DNA of 14,413 nucleotides from an uncultured Collinsella sp. (GTDB lineage: Bacteria; Actinomycetota; Coriobacteriia; Coriobacteriales; Coriobacteriaceae): NCBI GenBank assembly GCA_958435545.1, contig CAUBGU010000038.1, positions 1 through 14,413 on the forward strand, written 5' to 3'. The notes below the pieces were generated by a model that saw only the letters and a list, made by a program, of their open reading frames with translations, made no database searches and had not been told where the DNA came from. Positions 1 through 7,764 of this stretch are shown one piece after another (the first letter of the stretch is position 1; the number at the start of each line of letters is the position of its first letter). Made by a program: the position numbers and the translations under genes.

Positions 1-980
1 AGGTCAAGGCCACGGTCGTGCCGCTCGTGCACGCCATCGGCGAGCGCGGCCAGCAGCCCGCTGCCGACTTTTTGCACGCCCGCGTGCCCGAGGCCGCCCA
101 GCGCGCCATGAGCTTCGACCTTATGAAGCTCGTCGGCCTGAACCTGAACGACACCACGCTTGCCTTTACCGAGCACCCGTTTAGCGAGGGCTTTGCCGTG
201 GGTGACGCGCGCATCGCGACACACATCTACGAGGACGATTGCATCTCCAACGTCTACAGCATCATCCACGAGGCGGGACACGCCATGTACGAGCTGGGCG
301 TCAATCCCGCCTATGCGCGCACCTGTCTTGAGGGCGGCACCTCCATGGGCATCCACGAGAGCCAGAGCCGCTTTTTCGAGAACACCGTGGGTCGCAGCCG
401 CGCCTTTATGGGACCGCTGCTCGAGGTGCTGCGCCGCCACGCACCCGAGGTCTACGGCGACGTCGACGAGGACACGCTCTACCACGCCGTGAACATCGCG
501 CAGCCTTCGCTGATCCGCACCGAGGCCGACGAGCTCACCTATCCGCTGCACGTTATGGTGCGCTACGAGATCGAGCGCATGCTGTTTGCCGGCGAGGCCA
601 CGGCCAAGGACATCCCCGCGCTTTGGAACCGCTTTATGAACGAGTACCTGGGCATTCCCGTTCCCGACGACACGCACGGCTGCCTGCAGGATACGCACTG
701 GAGCGGTGGCTCGTTTGGCTACTTCCCCACCTATGCGCTGGGCAGCGCCTACGACGCCATGTTTGTGCCGGCCATGTGCCGCGACGGTGTCGACCTCAAC
801 GGCGCCTGTGCGAGCGGCGACCTGACACCCGTCCGCGCCTGGCTGGGCGAGCACATTTGGCAGTGGGGCCGCGCCAAGGACGCGCCGGAGCTCATCAAGG
901 GCGCGTGCGGCATGGCGTTCGATGCCCGCTACTACTGCAGCTACCTGCAGGACAAGTTCACCACGCTCTACGAACTGTAA
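1..980 (+). CDS. M32 family (Taq-type) metallocarboxypeptidase, 3' part
   Basis: Zinc carboxypeptidase that trims C-terminal residues from peptides, presumably in the cytoplasm. The gene is cut by the window edge: the first whole codon is at position 3 and the frame is open from there to TAA at 978-980, so about 325 residues of a family usually near 500 are present. The zinc/catalytic motif HEAGH lies at 267-281, within IIHEAGHAMYELG. The downstream zinc-ligand Glu lies at 357-359 inside HESQSR, the hallmark arrangement of the M32 family. The C-terminal part holds the family-typical HVMVRYEIER and GGSFGYFPTYALGSAY segments. I see no break in the frame. The gene converges on glmM and ends 22 bp before a strong hairpin. 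Family assignment is secure; substrate preference cannot be read from the sequence. Confidence 0.95.
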   Translation, partial: VKATVVPLVHAIGERGQQPAADFLHARVPEAAQRAMSFDLMKLVGLNLNDTTLAFTEHPFSEGFAVGDARIATHIYEDDCISNVYSIIHEAGHAMYELGVNPAYARTCLEGGTSMGIHESQSRFFENTVGRSRAFMGPLLEVLRRHAPEVYGDVDEDTLYHAVNIAQPSLIRTEADELTYPLHVMVRYEIERMLFAGEATAKDIPALWNRFMNEYLGIPVPDDTHGCLQDTHWSGGSFGYFPTYALGSAYDAMFVPAMCRDGVDLNGACASGDLTPVRAWLGEHIWQWGRAKDAPELIKGACGMAFDARYYCSYLQDKFTTLYEL

Positions 981-1002
981 GGCATAACCGACACGCCAAC
1001 GC

Positions 1003-1041
1003 AAAGGGGACGCCGCGGAACCAATCCGCGGCGCCCCCTTT
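1003..1041. terminator. Hairpin between convergent genes (probable bidirectional terminator)
   Basis: Two 17-nt arms (1003-1019 and 1025-1041) pair with a single A/C mismatch around the 5-nt loop ACCAA. The stem begins AAAGGGG and ends CCCCTTT, with a GC-rich core. It lies 22 bp after the peptidase stop and 37 bp after the glmM stop (opposite strand), as expected for a shared terminator of convergent genes. Only short T runs follow on either strand, so its efficiency is uncertain. Confidence 0.75.
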
Positions 1042-1077
1042 CCACCTAGTCGTTTAAGAACGTCCCCAATGACTACC

Positions 1078-2409
1078 TTACAGAGCCTCGAGCGCGTTGG
1101 CGATGCGCTTCATGGCGGCATCGGCGGATGCTTGGTCGGGCGCCTCGGCCAGCACGCGGATAACCGACTCGGTTCCGCTCTTGCGCACGAGCACGCGGCC
1201 CTCGCCTGCCAGCGCAGCCTCGGCCTCGGCGATGGCGTTCTGCACGCCCATGTTCTCGAGCGCGGCGTCCTTGTCCGCCACGCGCACGGCCACCTGCGCC
1301 TGCGGCAGCAACTTGCACGGAGCCGTGAGCTGCGAGAGCGTCTCGCGCTCGGCACGAATCACTTCCATCACGCGCAGCGAGGTCATAATGCCGTCGCCCG
1401 TGCGCTCGATATCGCCAAAGATCGTATGGCCCGTCTGCTCGCCGCCCAGGCTGTAGCCGCCCTCGCGCATCTTGGCATACACGTGACGGTCGCCCACGCC
1501 GCTGGTCACGGCGCTCAGGCCGGCAAGCTCCAGCGACTTGACAAGGCCAAAGTTACTGGCAATCGTCGGCACCACGGTACCGCCCGAGAGGCGCCCGTGC
1601 TTGTTCAGATACACGCCGCACACGTACAGGATCTGGTCGCCGTCGACCACGCGCCCGCGCTCGTCCACGGCCAGGCAGCGGTCGGCATCGCCGTCGTAGG
1701 CAAAGCCCACGTCCAGGCCCTGCTCCACCACATGGCGCTGCAGGCGCTCCATATGCGTGGAGCCGCAGTCGACGTTGATGTTAAAGCCATCGGGCGCGGC
1801 GTTGATCACGCGCACGTCGGCACCGAGCGCGTCAAACACCGGCTTGGCCACCGAAGAAGCCGAGCCGTTGGCGCAGTCGATACCGATCTTGACGCCCTGC
1901 AGCGAAAAGTTCGCACTTGCAATGAGCGAAGCAATGTAGCGGTTGCGGCCCTGCATGTAGTCCACCGTGGCACCGATGTGGTTGCCCGTGGCCAGCGGAA
2001 CTTCGCTCTTGCCATCGATGTAGTCCTCGATGAGCTCCAGCACGTCCTCGTCCATCTTAAAGCCGTCGCTGTTGACGAGCTTAATGCCGTTATCGCAAAA
2101 CGGGTTGTGGCTCGCGCTGATCATGATGCCGCAATCGAAGCAGCCCTCCACGGTCTGATGCGCCACGCCCGGCGTCGGGATCACGTGCAGCATGTAGGCG
2201 TCCGCACCGCTCGCGACCAGACCGCTCACCAGCGCCGCCTCGAACATATAACTCGAGCGACGTGTGTCCTTGCCCACGATGACGCGCGCCTTAGCACTGC
2301 GGTTGGCGCCGTAATACCAGCCCACAAAACGGCCAATCTTATAAGCGTGCTCTACCGTCAGCCCAACGTTGGCCTCACCGCGAAAGCCGTCGGTGCCAAA
2401 GTACTTCAT
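1078..2409 (-). CDS. glmM: Phosphoglucosamine mutase GlmM
   Basis: Converts glucosamine-6-phosphate to glucosamine-1-phosphate, the cytoplasmic step feeding UDP-GlcNAc for peptidoglycan and other wall polymers. The 443-aa product matches the usual family length (about 445). All four alpha-D-phosphohexomutase signatures are visible: N-terminal FGTDGFRG (4-11), active-site ISASHNP with the phosphoserine at about residue 100, the metal loop DGDADR (239-244), the sugar loop GGEQTGH (322-328) and the phosphate-binding RKSGTES (409-415). The ATG start is supported by AAGGAG about 7 nt upstream. It lies downstream of the DUF4012 gene on the same strand, but a terminator-like hairpin ends only about 20 nt before the start codon. 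Expression therefore depends on readthrough or on a promoter inside the upstream gene. Confidence 0.98.
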   Translation of the reverse strand: MKYFGTDGFRGEANVGLTVEHAYKIGRFVGWYYGANRSAKARVIVGKDTRRSSYMFEAALVSGLVASGADAYMLHVIPTPGVAHQTVEGCFDCGIMISASHNPFCDNGIKLVNSDGFKMDEDVLELIEDYIDGKSEVPLATGNHIGATVDYMQGRNRYIASLIASANFSLQGVKIGIDCANGSASSVAKPVFDALGADVRVINAAPDGFNINVDCGSTHMERLQRHVVEQGLDVGFAYDGDADRCLAVDERGRVVDGDQILYVCGVYLNKHGRLSGGTVVPTIASNFGLVKSLELAGLSAVTSGVGDRHVYAKMREGGYSLGGEQTGHTIFGDIERTGDGIMTSLRVMEVIRAERETLSQLTAPCKLLPQAQVAVRVADKDAALENMGVQNAIAEAEAALAGEGRVLVRKSGTESVIRVLAEAPDQASADAAMKRIANALEAL

Positions 2410-2420
2410 GCGCTCTCCTT

Positions 2421-2455
2421 ACAAAATAGGGGCGAACAGATTGCCTGTCCGCCCC
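2421..2455 (-). terminator. Intrinsic terminator-like hairpin just upstream of glmM
   Basis: Read on the minus strand, GGGGCGGACAG pairs with CTGTTCGCCCC (11 bp, one mismatch or wobble) around the loop GCAAT, followed by TATTTTGT. Arms on the + strand are 2429-2439 and 2445-2455. It lies 38 bp after the DUF4012 stop, so it should end that transcript. The T tract runs into the glmM Shine-Dalgarno AAGGAG, so it can also act as a leader structure for glmM. Confidence 0.7.
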
Positions 2456-2492
2456 AAAATGGTACTCGATTATCTGCGCTACCAGAAAAACC

Positions 2493-4805
2493 CTACGCCG
2501 ACGCGCTGTCGCGAGCCGCCTGGCATGTAGGAGTCTGACGCAGCGTAAGCGGCTTGTCCCCCGCCTCGGCCGACGTGGTCAGCGTATACGTGATCGTCGT
2601 CGTCTCGCCAGCATGCAGGTCAACGGTACCCGAATAGAAGGGAATTCCATGCCACGTAGCGGCGCCAAGACCAAACTGGGTGCCCTCAACCGTAAGGTCA
2701 CTGATGTTGCCGCCCGTCGGGGCAAACACTGAGACATTCAGGCGTTCGTCGTCACGCGCGGCATCGGATGCGCTCGCCGCAACGTAGTCGGGCAGCTTGC
2801 CAGCCTCCTCCTGCGTCATGATGTTCGTCAGGGTAACGGTGATGCGATAGGAGCACGTGCCGTCGCCGTTCTTCACGCCCTGGCCAATCTGCGTGTCGGC
2901 GTTCAGATACCAGTCGAGCTTGGAGAAGCTCAGGTTGTTAAAGTAAACGCCGGCAACGGGATCGGCACTCGGATCATCCGGATCGGGCAGCGAAGCGTCA
3001 ATGCCCGTCTCTTTGATGGCATTCTGCTCATCATCGTTTCTCATCCAAGCGATCAGGCGGCCCTCTTCGGCACCGCGCTCAACGGCGCTGACAAGCTTCG
3101 TAACATCGACATCGCCGATACCACCAAGGATCTTGTCGAAGGCAGCGCTGGCGACGGATGCAAAGATGCCGTCAGACTCCTCGACTGGATAGTTCCAGTA
3201 CACATCGTGCATGAGGACCTTTGCGGCGTTGGTGCCGTCGACAACCGTTCCGTCGGGCAGCGAGACATTACCGACCAGGCCCAGCAGATACTGCAGGAAC
3301 ACCGGGTCGATACCGATGACGCCATCAACGTCCTGTCCATACTGGGACTTCCACAGCGCGGCGACACGCTGCGAGTTGCGGGGCCAATCAGGCGAATAGG
3401 TATTGCCCGAGTTGTACAGGTTACTGTGGTTGCCGAACAGCGCCTCATCCTCTTCGTCGACGCTCTCGACTGCCTCATCCTCGCTGAGTCCAATGCGGGG
3501 AACAAACTCGCCAATCGACATCTGACCGTCGGTGACCGAAATCAGGCCCTGCGAACCGCCAAAGCCGCCGCAGGCACGAATCTCGACGTTGTTCATGGCG
3601 TACATAAGGTAGTTGCGCGTCTGGCCGTTGGCGCCGAGCATCTGGGGAAGGACGGGGGCGACCTTCTCCGCCGCGTCGACCGCACCGTTGAGGGTGGCAA
3701 AGCCGTCCTTGGCCTTATCGACCAGCTCGGTCACCTGGGAAATATGAGTATCGCCAATGCCCTGGACCTTCTCGTTGGCGCTCTTGAACACCTTCGAGCT
3801 ATCAGAAAGCGAATCGGCGACCGCCTGCAGCGCGGACGCGTTAATCATGCCGTCCTGGAACAGCTTGCCGGGCGTGGCCTGCGAAAGGTTGTCGGCCATG
3901 GGAACCAGCGCGTTGCTCGAGACATCGGACAGGGCATCAATCATGGTGCGGGCTGCGTTGATGTCACTGCCATACACCGGGATAAACGAAGCCGCCGCCC
4001 ACAGCGGGCTCGAGGTCTCCGCCTTCATGCTGTCGCAGAGCTCATCGATCTTCTTCGCGTCGTCAGGCAGCGTCGAAAAATCGCCCGACGTGACCTTGTC
4101 CTTAAGGCCACCGACGATCTTGACAGCCTCCTTCGCTTCGCTCTTTACGGTCCTTGCCGAGTTAAGCAGCATAAAGCCGCTTGCGCCAAGCGCAACGAGA
4201 AGCACCGCGGCTACAGCGGCAATAATGGCGCCGGTGTGACGCTTTTTGCGCTCGCCCTTGCGATGGCGATGACGGACCAGACCGTCAGAGGTCGAACTCG
4301 ACGAAGCGTCGCTACCGTAGTTCAAGCCAAAATCGTAATAATCTTCCTTGGAACCCGAGCCCGCAAACTCGGCACCGCTATCATCCAGGCGGGCAAACGT
4401 GCCAGTCTCGGAGGCGCCGGTGTAAATCGTGCCAAGGTTACCCGTAAGCCCCGCGCCACCGGCAGAGGGAGTATTGTTGGCGGCCTTGTCGGCATTAACG
4501 TTACCGGCGGCATTCGCGGCGTTGGCAGCACCTGCGTTGTTCGCGGGTACCGAAGGAGCCCCGCTCGGCTGCGACGTGGAGGTTGCACCGCCCGCAAAGA
4601 CATTCCCTCTTGCACGGCCGGTCTTTTTTGCCTTTTGAGACTGCTCGTACAGAGCGGTAAACATCGCCGTCTCGCCCGGGGACACGCGCTTACCGGAACC
4701 GCCCTGTCCAGCGCCGCCCGGCGTGCCGGCCTTACCAGCCCCGTTCGGACGCGGCGGAACTGCAGGGCGGCCGCTATCGCTGCCCTTAAAGTGATTACCA
4801 GCCAT
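2493..4805 (-). CDS. DUF4012 domain-containing membrane protein
   Basis: Predicted 770-aa single-pass membrane protein. Residues 1-175 are low complexity, rich in Gly, Ala, Asn, Ser and Pro, and probably disordered in the cytoplasm. A basic cluster (about 178-190, RHRHRKGERKKRH) precedes one hydrophobic helix (about 192-214), leaving the rest outside (N-in topology). A helical linker with Ser/Asp/Lys-rich segments (about 220-385) leads to the DUF4012 core, marked by YAMNNVEIRACGGFGGSQGL (about 402-421), which matches the family signature NNxExRxxGGFxGS, and a C-terminal beta-rich part. DUF4012 proteins occur near wall and exopolysaccharide genes in actinobacteria, but the biochemical role is not established. 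ATG at 4805 is chosen because GAGGA lies 7 nt upstream; an upstream in-frame TTG at 4832 has no comparable site. It lies downstream of the EamA gene and upstream of glmM. Confidence 0.85.
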   Translation of the reverse strand: MAGNHFKGSDSGRPAVPPRPNGAGKAGTPGGAGQGGSGKRVSPGETAMFTALYEQSQKAKKTGRARGNVFAGGATSTSQPSGAPSVPANNAGAANAANAAGNVNADKAANNTPSAGGAGLTGNLGTIYTGASETGTFARLDDSGAEFAGSGSKEDYYDFGLNYGSDASSSSTSDGLVRHRHRKGERKKRHTGAIIAAVAAVLLVALGASGFMLLNSARTVKSEAKEAVKIVGGLKDKVTSGDFSTLPDDAKKIDELCDSMKAETSSPLWAAASFIPVYGSDINAARTMIDALSDVSSNALVPMADNLSQATPGKLFQDGMINASALQAVADSLSDSSKVFKSANEKVQGIGDTHISQVTELVDKAKDGFATLNGAVDAAEKVAPVLPQMLGANGQTRNYLMYAMNNVEIRACGGFGGSQGLISVTDGQMSIGEFVPRIGLSEDEAVESVDEEDEALFGNHSNLYNSGNTYSPDWPRNSQRVAALWKSQYGQDVDGVIGIDPVFLQYLLGLVGNVSLPDGTVVDGTNAAKVLMHDVYWNYPVEESDGIFASVASAAFDKILGGIGDVDVTKLVSAVERGAEEGRLIAWMRNDDEQNAIKETGIDASLPDPDDPSADPVAGVYFNNLSFSKLDWYLNADTQIGQGVKNGDGTCSYRITVTLTNIMTQEEAGKLPDYVAASASDAARDDERLNVSVFAPTGGNISDLTVEGTQFGLGAATWHGIPFYSGTVDLHAGETTTITYTLTTSAEAGDKPLTLRQTPTCQAARDSASA

Positions 4806-4812
4806 AAAGAAA

Positions 4813-4817
4813 TCCTC
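4813..4817 (-). promoter_or_regulatory. Ribosome binding site fixing the DUF4012 start
   Basis: Minus-strand GAGGA with a 7-nt spacer to the ATG at 4805. It favours this start over the in-frame TTG nine codons upstream. Confidence 0.7.
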
Positions 4818-4841
4818 GCAATTGAGTCGCAATGAAAAAGT

Positions 4842-4863
4842 CCATAACGTTACTAGTTTATGG
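4842..4863. promoter_or_regulatory. Inverted repeat upstream of the DUF4012 gene
   Basis: CCATAA and TTATGG arms (4842-4847 and 4858-4863) are separated by 10 nt that include the self-complementary words AACGTT and ACTAGT. The element lies 36-58 bp upstream of the start codon, in the AT-rich part of the gap between the transporter and the DUF4012 gene. Position and symmetry suggest an operator or promoter element. No convincing -35/-10 pair was found with it. Confidence 0.3.
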
Positions 4864-4954
4864 CATTTTGAGCATCGACAGCTAAACTCCAGACACGGAC
4901 GTCAATTGGCGAAAATGCGGCACAACACCTTTTCCGTCTTGGCAGCGGCGCCAG

Positions 4955-5977
4955 CTACACCGTGAGGAACATCATCACGATGATCATGACAAAGCCGATA
5001 AGATCGGTCGGCAAAAACACCGTCCCCAGCATAACTGCGCTGGTGATGGTCGCCGAAACCGGCTCCACAGTTCCGATGAGACTCGCGCGTACGGAACCAA
5101 TATCCTTGACGCCCTGCATATAGAGCATATACGCCAGGAAAGAGCCCACGATCACAAACACCGCGAGCGCTTCGATGCCGGCAGCATCGAGGGCCGGCAT
5201 ATGAGCCCACGGCTGCACAAAGACACTCGAAACGACACCCGCCGTAAGCATAGCCGAGCCCGTAACAATAGGGCTACCGTATTCGGACAGAATCTTGGCG
5301 GGAATCACCGCCATACAGGCGGCGCTAACCGCACACATAAGGCCTGAGACCAGGCCAAGCGGCGATATGCTCAGACTGGTAGGGTCACCGCCGGTAGCGA
5401 TTAAAAAGGTGCCACCCAGAGCCAGGCCAATGCCGATGACTTCGCGAGTACGCGGCATACGGCGATCGGTCACGCAGGCGTAGCCCATGATGATAACGAG
5501 CTGCAGGCACTGGAGCACCGTCGCGGTTCCGGCGTTCGTCAGGCGCACGGCCGAAAGATAGCAAAACTGGTTGAACAGCAGGCCAAAAGCGGTAAAGAGC
5601 AGCAGCTGCTTGCGATCAGCGGGCGTCGTCCAAAGCTTGGCCAGGCGTGCGCGGTCGCGCGTGACAACCACAGCCATAAAGAGCAGGCCGGCGAGAATCT
5701 GACGCACGCTCATAAGCCACAAGGTGTCGACATGGTAGGTATCAAACAGAAAGCTCGCGCTGGTGCCCGAAAAGCCCCAAAACGAACCGCCCACCAGCGT
5801 AGCCAAGACGCCCGTGATCATCTTGCGCGTCGAAGCGCTGTTCAGGCGCTCGCGCCAGGCGCGGCGGGTGTTGCGGCTGAGCTCGTCGGTGCCCTCGGGC
5901 ACATCAATGTTCGATATATCGGTCATCGGCACCGAAGCCCCTGCGCCTTCGACCTGCTCGACACACTCTTTGCTCAT
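4955..5977 (-). CDS. EamA/DMT-family transporter
   Basis: Predicted 340-aa inner-membrane permease of the drug/metabolite transporter superfamily; substrate unknown. After about 50 hydrophilic residues the protein shows two EamA repeats, each of about five helices. The first opens with MITGVLATLVGGSFWGFSGTSASFLF-type sequence (about 53-78) and includes the GTATVLQCLQLVIIMGYA segment. The second begins near SISPLGLVSGLMCAVSAACMAV and contains the family-typical SFLAYMLYMQGVK and IGTVEPVSATI stretch, where the conserved Glu-Pro pair is expected. The ATG at 5977 follows a GGGGGAG ribosome binding site. The reading frame stops immediately after the tenth helix (MMFLTV), leaving no cytoplasmic tail, which is short for the family but compatible with function. 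It heads the minus-strand run transporter, DUF4012, glmM. Confidence 0.92.
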   Translation of the reverse strand: MSKECVEQVEGAGASVPMTDISNIDVPEGTDELSRNTRRAWRERLNSASTRKMITGVLATLVGGSFWGFSGTSASFLFDTYHVDTLWLMSVRQILAGLLFMAVVVTRDRARLAKLWTTPADRKQLLLFTAFGLLFNQFCYLSAVRLTNAGTATVLQCLQLVIIMGYACVTDRRMPRTREVIGIGLALGGTFLIATGGDPTSLSISPLGLVSGLMCAVSAACMAVIPAKILSEYGSPIVTGSAMLTAGVVSSVFVQPWAHMPALDAAGIEALAVFVIVGSFLAYMLYMQGVKDIGSVRASLIGTVEPVSATITSAVMLGTVFLPTDLIGFVMIIVMMFLTV

Positions 5978-6208
5978 TCCACTCCCCCGAAACAGCCTGG
6001 AAACAATTCGGCTTACCTTACCACGGCGAAGTCACCAGCTGGAGGCTTGTCCGCTTATCGGTAGGACAATTCCGCAGGCGTCTTTCCATAGCTCGATACC
6101 GCAATGGCCTTGCATTATGCGACAGCCAAATCGCGGCAGCAGGCTCTTTTGAGATGGATATGACAAAGCCCCCGAATTCCACAATGTAAGCGATTTTTAA
6201 AAATGTTC
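5978..6208. other. Intergenic region upstream of the EamA gene
   Basis: No convincing gene: the short open frames here lack ribosome binding sites and recognisable domains. The only structure seen is a 6-bp inverted repeat, TTGTCC (6047-6052) and GGACAA (6064-6069) with an 11-nt loop, in the upstream region of the transporter gene. It could be an operator, but the support is weak. Confidence 0.35.
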
Positions 6209-6237
6209 TTGCCACCGAGTTCAGGCTCCGTTATATT
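6209..6237 (+). promoter_or_regulatory. Promoter of tRNA-Val
   Basis: A -35 box TTGCCA (6209-6214) and a -10 box TATATT (6232-6237) are separated by exactly 17 bp, near the sigma-70 consensus. Predicted transcription start is near 6244, about 23 nt before the mature tRNA 5' end. Confidence 0.8.
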
Positions 6238-6266
6238 ATCCCTTGCGCGCTTGCGCACCCTTGATC

Positions 6267-6341
6267 GGGCGTTTAGCTCAGGGGGAGAGCGCTTCCCTGA
6301 CACGGAAGAGGTCAGAAGTTCAAATCTTCTAACGCCCACCA
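6267..6341 (+). tRNA. tRNA-Val (anticodon GAC), CCA encoded
   Basis: A complete cloverleaf can be folded by eye. The acceptor arms GGGCGTT (6267-6273) and AACGCCC (6331-6337) pair fully, followed by discriminator A and an encoded CCA (6339-6341). The D stem is GCTC/GAGC and the anticodon stem is CTTCC/GGAAG with loop CTGACAC, giving anticodon GAC. The variable loop is AGGTC and the T stem is AGAAG/CTTCT with loop TTCAAAT. It has its own promoter and terminator, so it is a single-gene unit. tRNA 3' ends are common integration targets, and accessory-looking genes follow, but no duplicate of this 3' end was found in the window. Confidence 0.97.
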
Positions 6342-6349
6342 AATGTTCG

Positions 6350-6385
6350 CAGCTCAGAGGCTATGTCTCTGGGCTGTTTTGTTTT
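6350..6385 (+). terminator. Intrinsic terminator of tRNA-Val
   Basis: CAGCTCAGAG (6350-6359) pairs with CTCTGGGCTG (6367-6376), 10 bp with one T-G wobble and a 7-nt loop, followed directly by TTTTGTTTT (6377-6385). This is a textbook Rho-independent terminator 9 nt after the CCA end. Confidence 0.92.
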
Positions 6386-6634
6386 ATGTCGCCAAATCAG
6401 CTGGCAGCTCCAACCGCCCAAGCAACCACCCTGCCCATACACAAAACCGCGTCAGCGACCCAAGTGCCTATCCCGGCTGACTCCGCAGTCAATCAAAACC
6501 GCCCCAATAGTCACCGAGGCCGAGACCAACACATCTCGAACCCATCCAAGCCGCAACTTCTCAGCAAAACGCCGCGATGTCTGCGTCCTGCGGTATCCTT
6601 GAGCCACTTGCACCTGCAGCACCAAGGAGCCGCC
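6386..6634. other. Intergenic region between tRNA-Val and the DUF5710 gene
   Basis: No gene supported. The + strand is strikingly C/A-rich and G-poor over much of 6400-6560, unlike the coding DNA around it. A possible -10 box TATCCT lies at 6594-6599, 36 bp before the next start codon, without a good -35. TGACT/AGTCA (about 6478-6491) is a minor inverted repeat. Confidence 0.4.
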
Positions 6635-7321
6635 ATGCGCACCGAGCTCGATGTCCCCTTTTCGCACAAAGAAGAAGCCAAGGCGCTGGGCGCCAAATGG
6701 GACCGGACCAAGAAGATCTGGTATGTACCCAGCGGCGTCAACCCCGAGCCCTTTGCCGAGTGGCTGCCCGGTGTTGACCGATCCGACCCCTCAGCGCCGT
6801 ATATATATCTAGTACTGGGCAAGCGCGAGTGCTGGAAGTGTCACAAAGAGACCTCGGTCGCGGCCTTCGGCATTCCCTATCGAACCGATAACGACGAGAG
6901 CATCGCCATCGCGCACGCGCCCAACGAAGCCGGGTACATTGCCATCGACACGGCCAACGCCAACGCACTCGCCATCGTGCCCGCTCTTGGCTGCGTACCG
7001 GGCGAGATCCGCGACTACCTTCATAAGCGCTGCGGCTACAAGCCCGTAGGCGCGCGAGCCTCCAAAGCCCCGTCGCTCGGCAACACGTGCACCAGTTGCG
7101 ACGCGCTGCAAGGCAGCCGCTATCTGTTCGAGGAGCCCTCGTCCCCGTTTGCCCTCACTGCCATCAACAAGCTGCCGGCACTGGAGTTTATACGCGTCGA
7201 AGTTGCCGGCGTCTTTGGCGTCCCGGCCACGCGTACCGACTTTGACCAGGCGCTCTTTACCTGGGCACGCGACCATCACGCCGAGTTCCACAAGCAACTC
7301 GGTGAGGGGATTTATTTGTAG
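6635..7321 (+). CDS. DUF5710-domain protein with a four-cysteine putative zinc site
   Basis: A 228-aa protein of unknown function. Residues 1-45 form a DUF5710-type module: MRTELDVPFSHKEEAKALGAKW followed by a Trp-Tyr-Val-Pro motif, a fold found singly or attached to DNA-related proteins such as plasmid primases and helicases. Two CxxC pairs follow, C66/C69 in ECWKCHKE and C152/C155 in NTCTSCDAL, plus C120 and C133. This pattern suggests a zinc ribbon split by about 80 residues. The C-terminal 60 residues are unassigned. Start: the ATG at 6635 has AAGGAG 5 nt upstream, whereas the frame open further upstream crosses the tRNA and cannot be coding there. It is transcribed away from the tRNA and converges on the next gene with a 37-bp gap. 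Domain call is fairly sure; function is unknown. Confidence 0.85.
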   Translation: MRTELDVPFSHKEEAKALGAKWDRTKKIWYVPSGVNPEPFAEWLPGVDRSDPSAPYIYLVLGKRECWKCHKETSVAAFGIPYRTDNDESIAIAHAPNEAGYIAIDTANANALAIVPALGCVPGEIRDYLHKRCGYKPVGARASKAPSLGNTCTSCDALQGSRYLFEEPSSPFALTAINKLPALEFIRVEVAGVFGVPATRTDFDQALFTWARDHHAEFHKQLGEGIYL

Positions 7322-7358
7322 AGGCAAAAGACACTCACAGCCAACTCCTCCGCATCAC

Positions 7359-7643
7359 CTATCCCTCGTCGCCGGCGTCGTACACGATATCGAGGCCACA
7401 AACAGGGCATTTCTCCGGATACACCGGCATATGAACGCCCGTACGTTTCCTCACTTCGTCGCTGAACCTGTCACGTGCATCGATGAACCGAATGTCGAGA
7501 CACGGTATTTGCGAGCCGCAGCAAGGGCAGGCGACGACAAACGACCCGCAATCAACTTCTACGCCCGGAAACATATTGTTGTCGATAAGGGCACACGGCA
7601 GTTTTCCGTACTTCCCCATCGCAATATCGCCTCGCCAGCTCAT
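7359..7643 (-). CDS. Small zinc-ribbon protein, function unknown
   Basis: A 94-aa protein with two cysteine knuckles: CPCCG (C39, C41, C42) and CPVCG (C79, C82), separated by about 36 residues, as in a rubredoxin-like or zinc-ribbon fold. The tail DIVYDAGDEG is acidic. The ATG at 7643 has AAGGGG 5 nt upstream; an ATG at 7647 is in another frame and too close to that site. It lies 121 bp downstream of the HNH nuclease gene on the same strand, so co-transcription is possible, although the gap could hold its own promoter. Zinc ribbons of this size often bind nucleic acid or partner proteins; nothing here decides which. I could not assign it to a named family. The paired cysteines and the ribosome binding site make it a likely real gene. 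Confidence 0.75.
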   Translation of the reverse strand: MSWRGDIAMGKYGKLPCALIDNNMFPGVEVDCGSFVVACPCCGSQIPCLDIRFIDARDRFSDEVRKRTGVHMPVYPEKCPVCGLDIVYDAGDEG

Positions 7644-7764
7644 ACATGCCCCTTCTCGCTATACAAATCAGGAAGAGCATGCACCGGCGGGCGGGCGCGA
7701 GATTGCATCGCCACGCGATCCGATCAAACAACACGATCGTCAAAGAATGCCAAAGCCAAATACG

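Noticed and set aside
1069..2538. Long + strand open frame (489 codons) opposite glmM
   Set aside because: Antisense shadow of a certain gene in high-GC DNA; no domain, and it is rich in His/Ala/Val/Arg as expected for complement-strand readings.
3207..4835. Long + strand open frame (542 codons) opposite the DUF4012 gene
   Set aside because: Antisense of a gene with a good start, membrane helix and family motif; no recognisable domain or ribosome binding site.
6267..6341. tRNA-Val 3' end as an occupied attachment site
   Set aside because: No second copy of the 3' end (TTCTAACGCCCACCA) and no integrase gene found in the window.
6018..6342. Small minus-strand open frames across the tRNA-Val region
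   Set aside because: They cross or abut the tRNA gene and lack ribosome binding sites and domains.
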